A DNA stretch of 64,000 bases from Ottelia alismoides. Lineage: Eukaryota > Streptophyta > Magnoliopsida > Alismatales > Hydrocharitaceae. Positions 1 to 12,953 of this stretch are shown in pieces. Positions within the stretch are counted from its first letter, which is position 1; every line of letters begins with the position of its first letter. Location of the stretch: positions 310,001-374,000 of the forward strand of contig JAZKJV010009787.1 of assembly GCA_037367405.1 (NCBI GenBank), written 5' to 3'. The notes under the pieces were generated by a model. It was given only the letters and a program-made list of their open reading frames with translations. It did no database searches and had not been told where the DNA came from. Both the position numbers and the translations under genes were made by a program.

Positions 1-1793
1 GGTTATCATTGAGTATAGAATTGAGTGGGTTTAAATAAAGGACTATCTGAAATAAGAAATTTGCATAAACAAATATAAATCTATACTTTACTTTGATTTA
101 GGAATTTTTATATCAAAGTCATCTTGCCTTGTTAACACTGAAAGTTCATTCCCTTAATCACTTTCAATATAAGTGATATACTTACCATTATATCTCAAGC
201 AAGATCTGGGATCTCCTTCCTTATCTTTTTTACATCCAAATATTATGAGAATCTATAACTCCAATAAAAAGAAGCAGGAACGCATTCCGCCTTGCATGTC
301 CAACTTGCACTCCCAATTCGGTCTTTAACACCCGGGCCCACCACCAATAAGGTGATGTTGACCCGTCATTAATTGAACCAACCGTCAACAAGAATAGTAC
401 TCGCTATGCACAATCCAATATCGCCCCAATAATATGAGGACCCGATATCGGGGTCACTACGCATACGGCCTTACTCTTTCGAGAAGCAAAGAGCCCGACG
501 TAGATGCACTTGTATACAGGAGTTGTCACTTCGGACAGGCGTCTCCTGCATACAATCCCTTGCGACAGAACCCTTCGCCATGATGGGAGACCATGGATTT
601 CACTTATGTGACCCTCCATATCATATTCAAATTCTAATTAATTATAAGGAATCATATTCACATAATTAATTCTTCCAAGGGAAATAACAACTCTATTAAT
701 AATAAAGTGTTTTAGTTTTAATTGGATTCCAATTAATCTAATCATATTAAATCAATGATCCAATTAATATCCAACAAACATTCTTTTATTTTTACTTGAA
801 ATTTTGTATTATCTCAAATACGTATTATTTCAAATTTTAATAATTAGAAAAATACACTGTGATCTCTCCTACATTATAGAGTCCATACCCGCTATCATGA
901 CCAGTATCGATGGAAGTGAGACAAACTGCAAACGGTGTAACCTGCTATCCCAACGCTCCCCGACAAGACACCATATCCACCTCGGGAAAAGATAATGCCA
1001 AATTGATCATTGCGTACTTGAAATTATAATCGGTTCTTCAATCGAAGTTATACCATATATAATAATAATCAAAACATTTTTTATTAACATTATAAGGAGA
1101 TTTGCTAAACAAATCCCCAATCCTATTCAATCAACTTTGTTTGTTGGAAAGTAGATTTTGTAACCAATTATGATCTCGATCATATCTAATCAATTATTGG
1201 TTAAGAAAATGTCATCTAAGGAAAAATTATCATCAAATATTTCACAAATATTTATCCATAATTATTCCAGAAAATTAAACTATTTAACTTTACTAAATGA
1301 TTAAATGAGAATCACAAGGTTCTTGATTAGGAAAGTAATTTCCAGCAGTGACCCTCATTTACTAAAATTAGCACATCTCAATAAATATAAATCCAAATTA
1401 AACAAAGTAAGTTTTCAAAGTTTGCTAATTTGATTTACAACAGAATCTAAGTAATTCACACATTTCAAGGCATTTATAAACAGTAATTAACTCCTTAATT
1501 ACGTTTAGATTCACAGTCCTCGAAACAGTAGATACATGTTAACTAATTTGATCATAACTTGAGCAAACAGATTCGAAATCACAAAAACTCAGATCCTACG
1601 GTTTCCCTATTTAATGGGGAACAAATTCCAAGTTTTATTTTCGTGTTTAAATAATTTAATAGGGCCGAAAATAATCACAAAACAGAGATTCGAAAATGAA
1701 ATGCGATAAAACTTTTGCAACCCTAACGAACCCAATACGGATTAGGTTTACGGATCATATCTGAAACTTTCGACCTAAGTCTCTAATAATACT
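1..1793 (-). other. copia copy 1 untranslated leader
   Basis: This non-coding stretch matches 11195-12953 and the reverse complement of 50571-52340. The leader of nearly 1.8 kb between LTR and gag resembles the long leader known from BARE/Angela-type copia elements. It contains a GC-richer block around 320-600 that is best conserved among the copies. The PBS next to the LTR (about 1780-1792) has decayed from the reverse complement of TGGTATCAGAGCC. Short open frames here, for example 404-619 on the minus strand, have no family support and I regard them as chance. Confidence 0.75.
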
Positions 1794-2297
1794 TGAAGGA
1801 TATGATGAGATCCTTAAGCGCGTCATGGAAGTGTGAGAATCGCAACGTATGCGATCGGGAGCGACTAGTCGCACTAGTTGCTCGATGCAACGGAAATTAA
1901 AATTTTTCATGTGATGAAACCACATGATCCATGAACACTTCTCAGATCATTTCATCTAAACCACAAATAAAGTAATAGGCTTACCTCTTGAAGCGTGGTT
2001 ACGATTGAGTCTCTAAATGAAGAGACCTCCTATCTCAAGTCTGATCCGACGGAGGAGATGCTTGCGAGCACGTGGATGAGACGTGTGCTTCTCGCAATCC
2101 ATGTTAATGATCCAAGCAACGAATCTCCTGATCTCGACACACGAGATCCGATATCTTCTTCACGAGCGACGCATACCGAAGGGACGGAGATCCATGAGCA
2201 AACGACCGGACATCATAACGATGACGCTACGGCGCTGGAGAATCTCTCTAGGGCATCCATGGTGGACGACCAGATGAGAGAAGGAGAGAGGGCGTAT

Positions 2298-2305
<8 letters not shown>

Positions 2306-2339
<34 letters not shown>
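2306..2339. repeat. (GA)n microsatellite
   Basis: A run of GA dinucleotides lies in the R region of the copia-1 LTR, just downstream of the TATA box on the minus strand. The other LTR copies have only shorter CT-rich sequence there, so the run is a copy-specific expansion of a pyrimidine-rich initiator region. Confidence 0.95.
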
Positions 2340-2342
<3 letters not shown>

Positions 2343-2385
2343 GCCTTATGTTCCCATTAGCATATGAAGAGCAAGGGGTGCCCTT

Positions 2386-2394
2386 CTATTTATA
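2386..2394 (-). promoter_or_regulatory. LTR TATA box (L1)
   Basis: The minus strand reads TATAAATAG, a good plant TATA box, at the position equivalent to 57911-57920 in L5. Transcription would start about 30 bp further on the minus strand, in the CT-rich segment. Confidence 0.6.
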
Positions 2395-2873
2395 ATATTT
2401 TAGGATCCATGGATCTTAATCCATGGGTAACATAAATCCAATGGCTCTCATTGATTTGTGTTTCTTTTAATTGCTAAGATTTGTGTTGGTAGAAACCAAT
2501 AATAATTAATTTAATTTATATTAAATCTATATTGTTAAATAAATATAAATCAATCCCAAATTAAATCAAACATGCATGGCGATCTTGCATGGAGATTTCA
2601 AAATCCCATTTAATAGGTGGGACGGACACCGATTTCCTTATGGGACATGGTGGCCGTCCACCCATATCTCATGGAGATGCAATCTCATGCAATCTCATGA
2701 GATTGCATCAATCCATAAAAATCTCCAAGATTTTTACAACAACATTTGTTGTAAATTATTCTAAATAATTCATAATTATTTTGAGAATATTGTAATCTTG
2801 CCATTGAAAAATTGTGAATTTCATTCACACCCCAAAATAAAATGTGAATTATATTTTTCAATTAATTGTCCAT

Positions 2874-3186
2874 TGTGAATCCAATTCACATCAACATTTA
2901 ATTAACAAATGTAAATTACAAATTTCTCTCTCTTAAATATCATAAATCACATTTATAATATATATGATTAATATAGATAGTGCTATCAACATTATACATA
3001 TCCATGATAATTAAATCACATTTAATCATCTTAGATCTATATTCTTATGTGCCCAAATAATGTGAATCACATTCACATTATACACATCTTCAATAATCAA
3101 ATCACATTTAATTATCTAAGATAACTCTCTTTGTAATATGAATCAAATTCATATTATTCATGATAATTAAATCACATTTAATTATC
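2874..3186 (-). repeat. U3 ladder of short inverted repeats (L1)
   Basis: About seven short dyads follow one another, each with arms of roughly 6-11 bp around a 3-nt centre (CAC, CAA or CCA on the plus strand). Clear examples are 2874-2890, 3059-3079, 3136-3158 and 3162-3186. The flanks differ between units but are complementary within each unit. The same ladder occurs in the other four copia LTRs. Confidence 0.75.
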
Positions 3187-4124
3187 TATTTTCTCAATGC
3201 TCGGATACATATATCAACAAAGAAATTATCCTGAACTCTTTCAAGGATAATGCGATTTCGCCGCAGATACTTGGAGATAAGGACATGACGATTGTATTGT
3301 TCAATGTATAGTGACATAGATATTAAGATCACATCTTAAATCCAGATCTCGGGCGTCTCATAGATGCTTGATTAAATCAAGACCGTAAATCTAATCTTCT
3401 TATTGCATCAGAATCACATTCAGATATATGTCCAACATTTGGACCAAGATCAGATTACATCTCTACTAAGAGGAGTACCTAAAATCCAGACCCATTTCAT
3501 CACTCCCTAGGAATGGAAGCGTCGTGGTTATACAATCATTTATGATCATATCACCCTCAGGTATTCCTAATACATGTACATCCTGCATACTGGAAGACCC
3601 AGAATAAACCAGAAGTATAAGATCAATTTTTACATTGTCTACTTCAGGGTTTTATCATTAAATTTCTCATTCAATCATTGGGATTCGGTATTGATCATAT
3701 ACTTTCCAAAATCATACCTAGGTGTTGATCATATACTTTCCAAAATCATATATCAAACCTTACAAATTCAATCAAGCTTCCAAAGCAAGACGACCGCGCA
3801 CGGAATTTGATTCTTCCCAATATCTCATGAGTGAGCTCATGTCTTCCGGTTCAGTAATGAACCCGTATGATCCCTTTGAGAGATCGTATTACTCATATGT
3901 CCTTATATGCACACCAGCGTGCCGGTGTATAGACCTTGATTAGGTCATCAACTTATTGGTCTTCCAAATGTACATACTTAGATATATAATAACACATCTG
4001 TCTCCTGTGAGAGGATGCATGTCAATATCAAGACAGCATATGATATAGGACTTTGGTTATCCTGATCTTGTTAAGTCAACTCTTTTGACCTAACTTATCT
4101 AACACCTCTGAATCTCTACTCCAG

Positions 4125-4966
4125 TGAAAACTTCGAATATCGAACATGGACTAAAATCCAAATCTTGACTGATACTGGACTTAATTGCAAAATATGTACT
4201 TTTCCAGTGACCAAAAAAATGAGTAAGGAGTCCATTGCATAGATATCATCGATAGCTTTCCAACGAGTCTAAGAACGCTAAAATCTGACCTCAGTAGCCC
4301 GAGTTATGACCATTTTAGCAAGGAGGGGTCCAGATCCTATTCAGATCCGAACCCGGATCCGAATCCGGGTTTTACCCTTAAACCCCAACCCTCCCCTCGT
4401 CCAAAACGTGCCAACTCTCTTCCCATTCGGCCAACCCTCTCTCCTCCCCCTTTTCCCTCGCTGGAGCTTCACCGGAGTTCATCAGAGCGTCTCGGATCGA
4501 CGATCCGAGACCACCCCCGCGTAGAGAAGGTCCAAGGCATCTCCGTATACAATTTTGCATCATCATTAGGGCACCGATCGTGCCATTCTTCGTGGGAGAA
4601 GATTATGAGGAATTGGTTCTTCTTGAGGTACGATGCTTCCTTCCTCTTGCTGTGGGTTTCACGTGACTCTAAACCTATGTTCTGGAATCCCCATAGAACC
4701 ATATTATTTCTCACGGCATGGTTTTTTTTAGGTGATTGTTGACGCCATAATATCCAAGTTATAATCCATCGTATGTAGCATCTTTTGTCAGCTTCATTCT
4801 TCTTGAAGGTAGTTTATCTCATTCCTAAGTGGTTAGATTCGTAAGAATCTGTTTTCCATCAGTTCTTATAATTTTTTCTTTGTGCATTAAGGTGAGGTAC
4901 TTGGAACTTATCCCTATCTAACTTATGGGGGAAAATCTAAGTTTAACGCATGCACGATGCAATTGG
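4125..4966 (+). repeat. Tekay 5' LTR, first part
   Basis: The segment aligns with 24530-25346 of the 3' LTR. It begins TGAAAACTTCG directly after the truncated copia-1 LTR and ends with ATTGG (4962-4966), which is repeated at 15561-15565 on the other side of copia-2. Small open frames at 4306-4524 and on the opposite strand occur in a CT-rich stretch and are not supported as genes. Confidence 0.85.
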
Positions 4967-5206
4967 TTAAGGATATGGGATAATCCTCAAGTGCATCACA
5001 GAAGCTTGAGCGTCGTATCTAATATGACGAGGAACGACTTGTCGGACTAGTTGTTCTATGCAATGGAAATTTAAAATTTTCATGTGATGAAACCACATGA
5101 TCCAAGAACACTTCTCGGATCATTTCGTCTAAACCACAAACAAGTAATAGGATTACCTCTTGAAGCATGGTTGCAATCGAGTCTCTAAACGAAGAGACCT
5201 CCTGTC

Positions 5207-5506
5207 TCAAGTCCGATCCGACGGAGGAGACGCTTGCGAGCGTGTTGATGAAACATGTGCTTCTCGCAATCCATGTTGATGACACAAGCGGAGAATCTCC
5301 TGATCTCGACACACGAGATCCAACGTCTTTTTCATGAGCGAGGCACACCGAAGGAGATGCAGATCCACGAGCAATTGATCAGGCAACATAACGACAACGC
5401 TGCGGCGATGGAGAACCTCTCTAGGGCATCCATGTTGGACGACCACATGAGAGAACAAGAGAGGGTGTGTAGAGAGAGAAAAAGAGAAATAGACTAATGT
5501 TCTCAT
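5207..5506 (-). other. sense open frame in the copia LTR R-U5 block
   Basis: A 99-codon open frame runs in the transcription direction of the LTR, starting about 30 bp past the TATA box. Its last 45 or so codons closely match the 107-codon open frame at 57932-58255 in L5, including DQEI, QHGLREA and the terminal SQASPPSDRT. I know of no protein family for it. The block is GC-richer than the rest of the LTR and is also open on the opposite strand, so base composition may explain it. I list it as a conserved open frame rather than a gene. Confidence 0.3.
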
Positions 5507-5536
5507 TGTGTCAAGAAGAGCAAAGGATTGCCTCTC

Positions 5537-5545
5537 CTTTTATAA
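5537..5545 (-). promoter_or_regulatory. LTR TATA box (L2)
   Basis: The minus strand reads TTATAAAAG at the conserved TATA position of the family. Confidence 0.5.
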
Positions 5546-7524
5546 TATTTTGGGATCCATGGATCTCAATCCATGGACAACACAAATCCAATGGCTCACA
5601 TTGATTTGTGTTTCTTTTAATGGCTAAGATTTGTGGTGGTAAAAACCAACAACAATTAATTTAATTTAGATTAAATCTATATTTATAAATCAATATAAAT
5701 CAATCCCAAATTAAATCAAGCAATCATGGAGATTATTGGATTGAAGATTGCCTCCTTCCATAATATGGGATTTGGTGGTAATCTCATGTATGATATCTCA
5801 TGAGATTACATTATTCCATGGAAATCTCTAAGATTTACAACAACACTTGTTGTAAATTATTAAACATAAATAATTCACAATTATTTTGTGAATATTGTAA
5901 TCTTGCCATTGGAAAATTGTGAATCACATTCCCAACCCAAAATAAAATGTGAATTACAATTTCAATTTAATGCTCAATGTGAATCCAATTCACATTAACA
6001 TTTAAGTAACAAATGTAAATTACAAATAGCTCTCTCTTATATATTATAAATCACATTTATAATATATATGATTAACATGGATAGTGCTATCCACATTATT
6101 CAATATCCATGATAATTAAATCACATTCAATCATCTTGGATCTCTTTTCTCATGTGCCCAAATAATATGAATCACATTCACATTATTCACATCTTTGATA
6201 ATCAAATCACATTTAATTATCTAAGATAACTCTCTTTATAATATGAATCGAATTCATATTAATCATGATAATTAAATCACATTTAATTACCAATTTACTC
6301 AACGCTTGGATACATATATCAACAATGAAATTATCCTGAACTATTTAAAGGATAATGCACTTTCTCCGCGAATACTTGGAGATAAGGATAGGGCGATTGT
6401 ATTGTTACACGTATAGTGACTTGGATATTGAGATTACATCTCAAATCCAGATATCGGACCTCCCATAGATGCTTTATTAAATCAAGATCGTAAATCTAAT
6501 CTTCTCATTGCATCTGAATCACATTGAGATCGATGTCCAACATTTCGACCATGATCAGATCACTTCTCTATTGAGAGGAGTCTCTAAAATCCAGACCCGT
6601 TTCATCACTCCCTAGGAATGGAAGCATCATGGTTATACAACTGTTTATGATCACATCACCCTCATGTATTTCCAATACCTGTACATCCTGCATATTGGAA
6701 GACTCAGAATAAACCTGAAGTATAAGATCAATTTTACATTGTCTACTTCAGAGTTTTATCATGAAGTTTCTCATTTGACTTTTGCGATTTGGTATCGATC
6801 ATATACTTTCCAAAAGCATATATCATACCCAGGTGTTGATTATATACTTTCCAAAAGTATATATCAAACGTACAAATTCAGTCAAGCTTCCAAAGCGAGA
6901 CGAACGTGCACGGAATTTGATTCTTCCCAATATCTCATGAGTGAGCCCATGCCTTTCAGTTCAGTAATGAACCTTTATGATCCCTTTGAGAGATCGTATT
7001 AGTCATATGCCCTTGTATGCACACCAGCGCGCCAGTGTATAGACCTTGATTAGGTCATCAACCTATTGGTCTGCCAAATGTACATACTCAGACATATAGT
7101 AACACATCTGGCTCCGGTCAGAGGATGCGTGCCTATATCATGACAGCATACGTCATAGGACTTTGGTTATCTCGATCTCGTTAAGTTAACTCTTTGACCT
7201 AACTTATCTAACACCTCCGAATCTCTACTCCTATGCAGAGGACCTGCATCAAGAGCCGGTTAGATAGCAGCCTAAATAAGAAAGGATTGCCATCTCTTAC
7301 TCAGGCTGGAGATCATCTCTTAACAATCATTTGACGGTGCTTGACGAGTCCTCAATCTATTTGAATCAACAGCTGTATGATCATCAAGATGGCCATGGTA
7401 CATAACCCTAATTGTACTAATAGACCTATTATACAAATTATGTATTCTTCATTTCAGATCAGGGAATGATATTTGCAGTAATATTTATTGCATAATGGCT
7501 CGTTGTGGGCTCGCATGTCCAACA

Positions 7525-7534
7525 ATCTCCCACT
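7525..7534 (-). other. copia copy 2 polypurine tract
   Basis: The minus strand reads AGTGGGAGAT immediately before the 3' LTR start TGTTGGA. The same tract is at 47955-47964 and 55877-55886. It primes plus-strand DNA synthesis in LTR elements. Confidence 0.85.
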
Positions 7535-10500
7535 AGCCCAAAGAGCCATTAATGGGCTAATCATTTAAACCTGCACTCATGTGACTATCATAGGATATTT
7601 AGAAAAATAGATAGGTATGTTGATCAGCCACTCTGTTCCCAAGAGACTATGCCAAGTCCTTTTACGACACTTGCATATCTCCTAGTAAAAGTGTTCGCAA
7701 CCAATGCGAATTTTGCATCTTATGCAACCAATACTCAATCATAGCAGTCATAGTGTACTTGACACTACACCTCAATAATTATTATAACCAGTATGTATTT
7801 CCATTATCTTTATCAGAATACCCTTATTCCCAGAGATCTCTATCTCCTAAGGTATTCGTAGTTAAGATATTTTAGATCTCCATCTATAAGGTCTTAATTT
7901 CATGAAGATAAGATTTAGAGATCACTATCTCTAAATTCTTGACATCATTGAAGATATTTTTATTACTGCAGTCAAGTATTTTATCTCCGTAGTAGGATTA
8001 GTAACATTTTGCTACTCCCATTGCATGGCAGACATTTGATTTTTGTACACATCCAGCATACACTTGGCTTCTCGTAACTGATGCATAAGGGCAACAAGTT
8101 TTAGCATTCACATCCTCAACTCTTTGAGGTGCTATTCTTTTATATAGGTAAGTACCATATCTTGAGGGAAAGAAGCCTTTCTTGGAATTTTCCAAAAATG
8201 AAACATGTCCAAGGTGTACTACAAATGTGACAGTCCCAATATCCTATTCTCTTTGCTTCTGAACAACTTCAGAGCTAATATCTAAGAGGTATCCTTGAGA
8301 TCATATCTCAAGATATGAAACAACCAGTTATAAAACACTTATTATCATCATCCTTATATCGTTCAAAAGATTAGGATATTATCTACATTAAGCACGATGA
8401 ACACAATGGCACTCCCACTAAGCTTCACACGGTTCATCAAGATTCTATCTGAAATCATTACATTTATAATTTCATCAAATCTTATGTTCCAAATACAAGA
8501 AGGTTATTTTAGTCCATATATGGAGTTCCTTAGCTTGCATACCTTGCTTTCCTCAACCATGAAGCCATGGGGCTACTTCATGTGAATATCCTCAGAGAGG
8601 TATTCATAGAGGAATGCAGTCTTGACCCACATCATGAAGATGCCATAGTTAAGTTGCATGGCTATAGTTGGAAATATTCTAATGGGTTCAATCCTGGTCA
8701 CTGAAGAGCAAGTCTCATCGCAAGCGATGTCTTATCTTCGGTGTGCAGCTCATGGCTACGAACCGTGCTTTGAAGGTCTCTACCTTCTCATCTGGTTCTC
8801 TCCTTCTATTGAAGATCCATTTACACCTTAATGGGTCTTATCCTTATAGGTGGATCCTTGAAGGGCCATATACAACACTTGTATATGAAGTATACTTTAG
8901 AATTTTATTGCTGACATACATCTTTCCATGTCATGATCCTCAGGAGCTTCATCACATGAAGTACGATCATTGTCAGACTTAACTAACACATGGATTACAT
9001 CCTCAAACTTATTTGAAGAAGTATTAGTGTTTCATCCTTAATTATTCTTTTAGTTTCCGATTTCAGGAGCCTCATCATCTTTTCAAGATTAAATGAGTGC
9101 CTTTACTTCATTTTCATGTTGATTCTCAAGAGAGTCATCCTATAAGAATCACATTCTCAAAGATGAGATCTTTTAAGAATCTCAAGGTCATAAAATAGGT
9201 ATCCAATACCATCCTTTATTTTCCTAATGAAGTAGCACTCTCTAGTGATAGATTGCATCTTACATGCATGGAACCATATTAAGGATATATACTGTAGTCT
9301 CTACTACATATATACCATGAAACTAAGAGGTGATTCTGCTAAAATTCATCTTTGATTAAATCATGTCATACATGATCAATTGTATCTTCCTACAACTCTA
9401 TTGAGTTTAGGTGCAATAGGAGGAGTGAGATAGGAATGCTTTTCCTTTCTCCATAAGGTAGTCCTTGAACTCATCTAATAGGTACATGATGCCTAGGTTA
9501 GATCAAATTCATTTCATCTTCCTTCAAACTCTCGGTTCCAAATGAGAGTCCCTCAGCCTGAGGGCGATTCGAAAATAATATATCAGCTGGTGATCCGGTA
9601 CCCTGGATTCAGCTGATCCCCCTCTCACTGGTCGACTTTGACCCTGGGTCATATCTAGTATGAAGACTTTGCCTAGATTTTGTTCAAAAGGTCTCTAGGA
9701 TGAAGAGACGAAATCTCATATCACAAATAATCATCAATAGATATCACATATCCATAATGTTTATTCTGATATAGATGATCCACACACATCAATATGTGTG
9801 AGATCTTGAATACCTTGACATCTTACACCATTCATAGAGAAGGGTGTAGTGGATGTTTTTACTTTTGAATACAATATTCACTAGTATGTAAGATTTGAAA
9901 TTTCAGACACTCTAAAATTTCATCTCTTACTTGTCTATTGATCTCTCAATAGACTTACGTACAAGGCTTGATGTCGGATCATTTTCGAATGATCTTTGTC
10001 CTCCTATTGATCTTATAAGGTTTAATTTTTCAGTATTAGAAATGTTAATGATCCATTCATTAATATTCTAATTTAGCAGAGTCCTCCAGATTTCAGATTA
10101 CTATCTGAAATATATCCATCATAACTCTTATGATAGGTCTATTACAGAATTCATATTTATTTCCAACATTTAGAAATAAACAATGAATGCAATCTAATAT
10201 CTAGGTCACAGAGACATTCTCTAAGACTAAGGGCTCCCACTGAAAATATGAAGTATATTGATCCAATGGAAATTGCTGCAATAATTACATCAATTCCAAC
10301 ATGGATGACCTTTAAACCTTAAGATCAAATTTCTAATCTTCATATATATATGCAACCAATTACAAGTGTCATTAGAAGACTGAGATACAATTATTAGACT
10401 TTATCCTATTAAATAAGCAAGTCAATATCAATGATTATATGTAGATTATTCTGATGCTCTATCTGAGTCCTTCACTAAGGATTCTAGACAGACTTGATAG

Positions 10501-10670
10501 TCATACTATCAACACATCACCATATTGCAGTATTGGCATTCATTCAACCTTTTGGATGTCATATGGAAGTCATAGAAGTATAGTCAACTCTTTGACTTTC
10601 CTTCTTACTTGGGTCCAACCCATGCTTCTACTGTGCTCCCTTTATATATAAGCAAACATTACTCAAGGCA
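7535..10670 (-). pseudogene. copia copy 2 pol remnant (PR-IN-RT-RNase H)
   Basis: Read on the minus strand, this decayed polyprotein retains recognisable pieces in copia order: an integrase stretch near 9775-9835 (a degraded form of the LIHxDVCG segment), an RT segment near 8390-8780 that begins with a KARxVA-like motif, and a connection at 7998-8195 that begins MENSKKGFFP and ends in AxGVAKCY. The last resembles the family stretch between RT and RNase H. Frameshifts and stops occur throughout. Relative to the copies at 44965 and 52886 it carries about 110 extra bases at roughly 9550-9665 within integrase. Open frames on the plus strand here, such as 8743-8982, are antisense shadows. Confidence 0.8.
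9550..9665. other. copy-specific insertion in the copia integrase region
   Basis: The flanks align with the two right-hand copia copies, which have about 110 fewer bases. The extra sequence is GC-richer and contains the short dyads CCTCAGCCTGAGG and ATCAGCTG...CAGCTGAT. Its origin is unknown. Confidence 0.5.
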
Positions 10671-11194
10671 AATGATCTCTTATGTTGAAAATTTTCAATA
10701 TAAGAGTATTTCAACATTTATACATGCTTTATTCAATTCATACAATATGAATAATATGAAGCATCATGAATGACCAGAGTATAGACAATAGAATGGTGGC
10801 ACTCATCGTATCTACATCCATCTAAACTCTTAAAACATTGGTTCAGGTAGGTACTCAAATATTTTGAGTACATCATCTCTTATAGAGCCACCATTGTGCA
10901 TAATGCAGAGAACCATGTCATTCATAGAGAGCACATGTGTATGCCAAAATATCTTCTTAGATTTTTATAAGGATTATTTGACAATTACGATCATCATTGA
11001 CATGTCACTTCCGAAGTACATTCAATGAGAGATCAAGATTATAGAGACATACAAACCCTAGGGTTGTAGTCCTATTGTCTATTTAATTGTCACTCCTCAT
11101 TATTATGAGGAAACTTGCACACTGCAACCACATACAATATGTGTCCAACTGTAAGTATAATATCTTAATCATGGATCCAATACATGATATTTTA
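10671..11194 (-). other. copia copy 2 probable gag region, unrecognisable
   Basis: In copia elements gag lies between leader and protease, which puts it here. It aligns with 52340-52886 in reverse complement, but I cannot identify capsid motifs or a zinc knuckle. I see no gene in it beyond that positional argument. Confidence 0.4.
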
Positions 11195-12953
11195 CTGGTT
11201 ATTATTGAGTATAAAATTGAGTGGGTTTAATGAAGGATTATCTAAAATAAGAAATTTGCATAAATACATTTAAATATATATTTTACTTTGATTTAGGAAT
11301 TTTCGTATCAAAGTTGTCTCGCCTTGTCAACACTGAAAGTTCATTCCCTTAATCACTTTCAATGTAAGAGATATACTTACCATCATATCTCAACATGATC
11401 TGGGATCTCCTTCCTTATCTTTGTTACATCCCAATAATATGAGAATCTGTAACTCGGAGGAAAAGAAGCGGGAACATATTCCGCCTTGCAAGTCCAACTT
11501 GCATTCCCAATTCGGTCTTTAACACCCGGGCCCACCACCCATAAGGTGATGTTGACCCGTCATTAATTGAACCAACCATCAACAGGAATAGTACTCGCTA
11601 TGCGCAATCCAGTATCGCCCCAATAATATGAAGATCCGATATTGGGGTCACTACGTATACGGCCTTACTCTTTCGAGAAGCAAAGAGCCCGATCCAGATG
11701 CGCTTGCATACACTGTCACTTCGGACAGGCGTCTCCTTCATACAATCCCTAGCGACGGAACCCTTCGCCTTGACGGGAGACCGTGGATGTCACTTATGTG
11801 ATCCTCTATATCATATTCAAATTCTAATTAATGATCATGAATCATATTCACATAATTAATTCTTCCAAGGGAAATACACATCTATTCTTAATAGAGTGTT
11901 TTAATTGGATATAATTAATTCAATCTTATTAAATCAATTATCAATCCAATTCAATCAACAAACTTGATTGGTTTTACTTGAATATATATGGTATTATCTC
12001 AAAGTACGTATTAATTCGAATTATAATAATTTAAAAAATACACCTTGATTTCTCCAGCATTATCGAGTCCCTACCTGTTGTCATGGCCAGTACCGACGGG
12101 AGTGGGACAGACCGCAACCGGTGCGACCTGCTAGCCCAACGCTCCCCGACTAGACACCATATCTACCTCAGGAAAGGATAATGCCAAATAGATCAATGTG
12201 TACTTGAGATGATCATCGTTTCTTCAACCGAAATTATACCATATAGTGATAATCAAAATAATTTTGATTATAAGGAAATTTGCAAGACAAATTCCCAATC
12301 CTATTCAAGCAAGTTGTTTGTTGATTGTGTTCCCAATTATGATCTAGATCAAATCTAATCAATTTATTGGTTGAGGCCATGTCAATTAAAGAAATAATCA
12401 TCATTAAATATTTTTTAACTATTTCTATAATTATTTCATGAAATTAACAACTAATTTCACTAATTGACAATCACATGGTTCTTGATTAGGAATGTAATTT
12501 CAGCAGTGATCCCTACTTACTAAAATTAACATATCTCAATCAAATGAAATCCAAATTATGCAAAATAAGTTTCCAAAGATTGATAATTTGATTTATAAAA
12601 GAACCTAAGTGATATTTCATGCATTTCTAGGCGCATCAAAACAGTAATTAATGAATTAATCATGTTAAGATTCGCAGTTCCTGCAACAGTGAATACATGT
12701 TCATTAAAACGACCATATCTCGAGAAAACGGATTCCAAATTATGTAAACTCAGATCCTATGGTTTCCTCAATTAATGGGGAACAAAATCCAAGCGATTAA
12801 TTCGTATTTAACCATTTTAAACAGGGCCGAATTTATTCACTAAACAGATGTGCGAAAATGAAATGCGACAAAAACTTTGCAACCTTAACGAACCCAAGTC
12901 GTCCTAGGTTTTCGGATCGTATCCAAAACCTTTAACCTGACCCTGATAGAACT
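11195..12953 (-). other. copia copy 2 untranslated leader
   Basis: The segment matches 1-1793 and the reverse complement of 50571-52340 along its length. It is non-coding. The best preserved block is near 11500-11800. The PBS next to the LTR at about 12940-12952 has decayed. Confidence 0.75.

Larger units (their letters stand above)
1..4124 (-). mobile_element. Ty1/copia element, copy 1 (partial)
   Basis: This is the left-truncated part of a minus-strand copia retrotransposon. It aligns with the leader and 5' LTR of the complete copy at 4967-15560 and, in reverse complement, with the copies at 47965-58497. Read on the minus strand it is LTR (1794-4124), a decayed primer binding site and then leader down to position 1, so coding sequence would lie outside the window. 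Its LTR stops at 4124, about 290 bp short of the family terminus, exactly where the Tekay LTR begins. I infer that Tekay inserted here; the far side of the broken copia LTR is not in the window. Confidence 0.85.
1794..4124 (-). repeat. copia copy 1 5' LTR, truncated (L1)
   Basis: On the plus strand it opens with TGAAGGATAT, the reverse complement of the LTR end found at 50561-50570. It follows the other four copia LTRs through a GC-richer R-U5 block (about 1990-2290), a TATA box (2386-2394), an AT-rich U3 with short dyads (2874-3186) and a conserved W-box region near 4075-4095. The terminal part, equivalent to 7235-7524, is missing because the Tekay LTR starts at 4125. Confidence 0.88.
4967..7524 (-). 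repeat. copia copy 2 3' LTR (L2)
   Basis: The LTR of about 2.56 kb ends on the plus strand with TCCAACA, the complement of the TGTTGGA start seen at 47965 and 55887, and abuts the PPT at 7525. Its plan is the same as in the other copies: R-U5 block with open frames at 5019-5506, TATA box at 5537-5545, dyad ladder at 5976-6292, W-box region near 7175-7200. Confidence 0.9.

Noticed and set aside
2874..3186. Repeated AT-rich words considered as a CRISPR-like or satellite array
   Set aside because: Units are dyads of different sequence and irregular spacing without constant direct repeats, inside a plant LTR.
8743..8982. Open frame ending in HDPQELHHMKYDHCQT, repeated at 46489-46740 and 54412-54663
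   Set aside because: It is the antisense of the copia RT lead-in; the decayed RT reads on the other strand.
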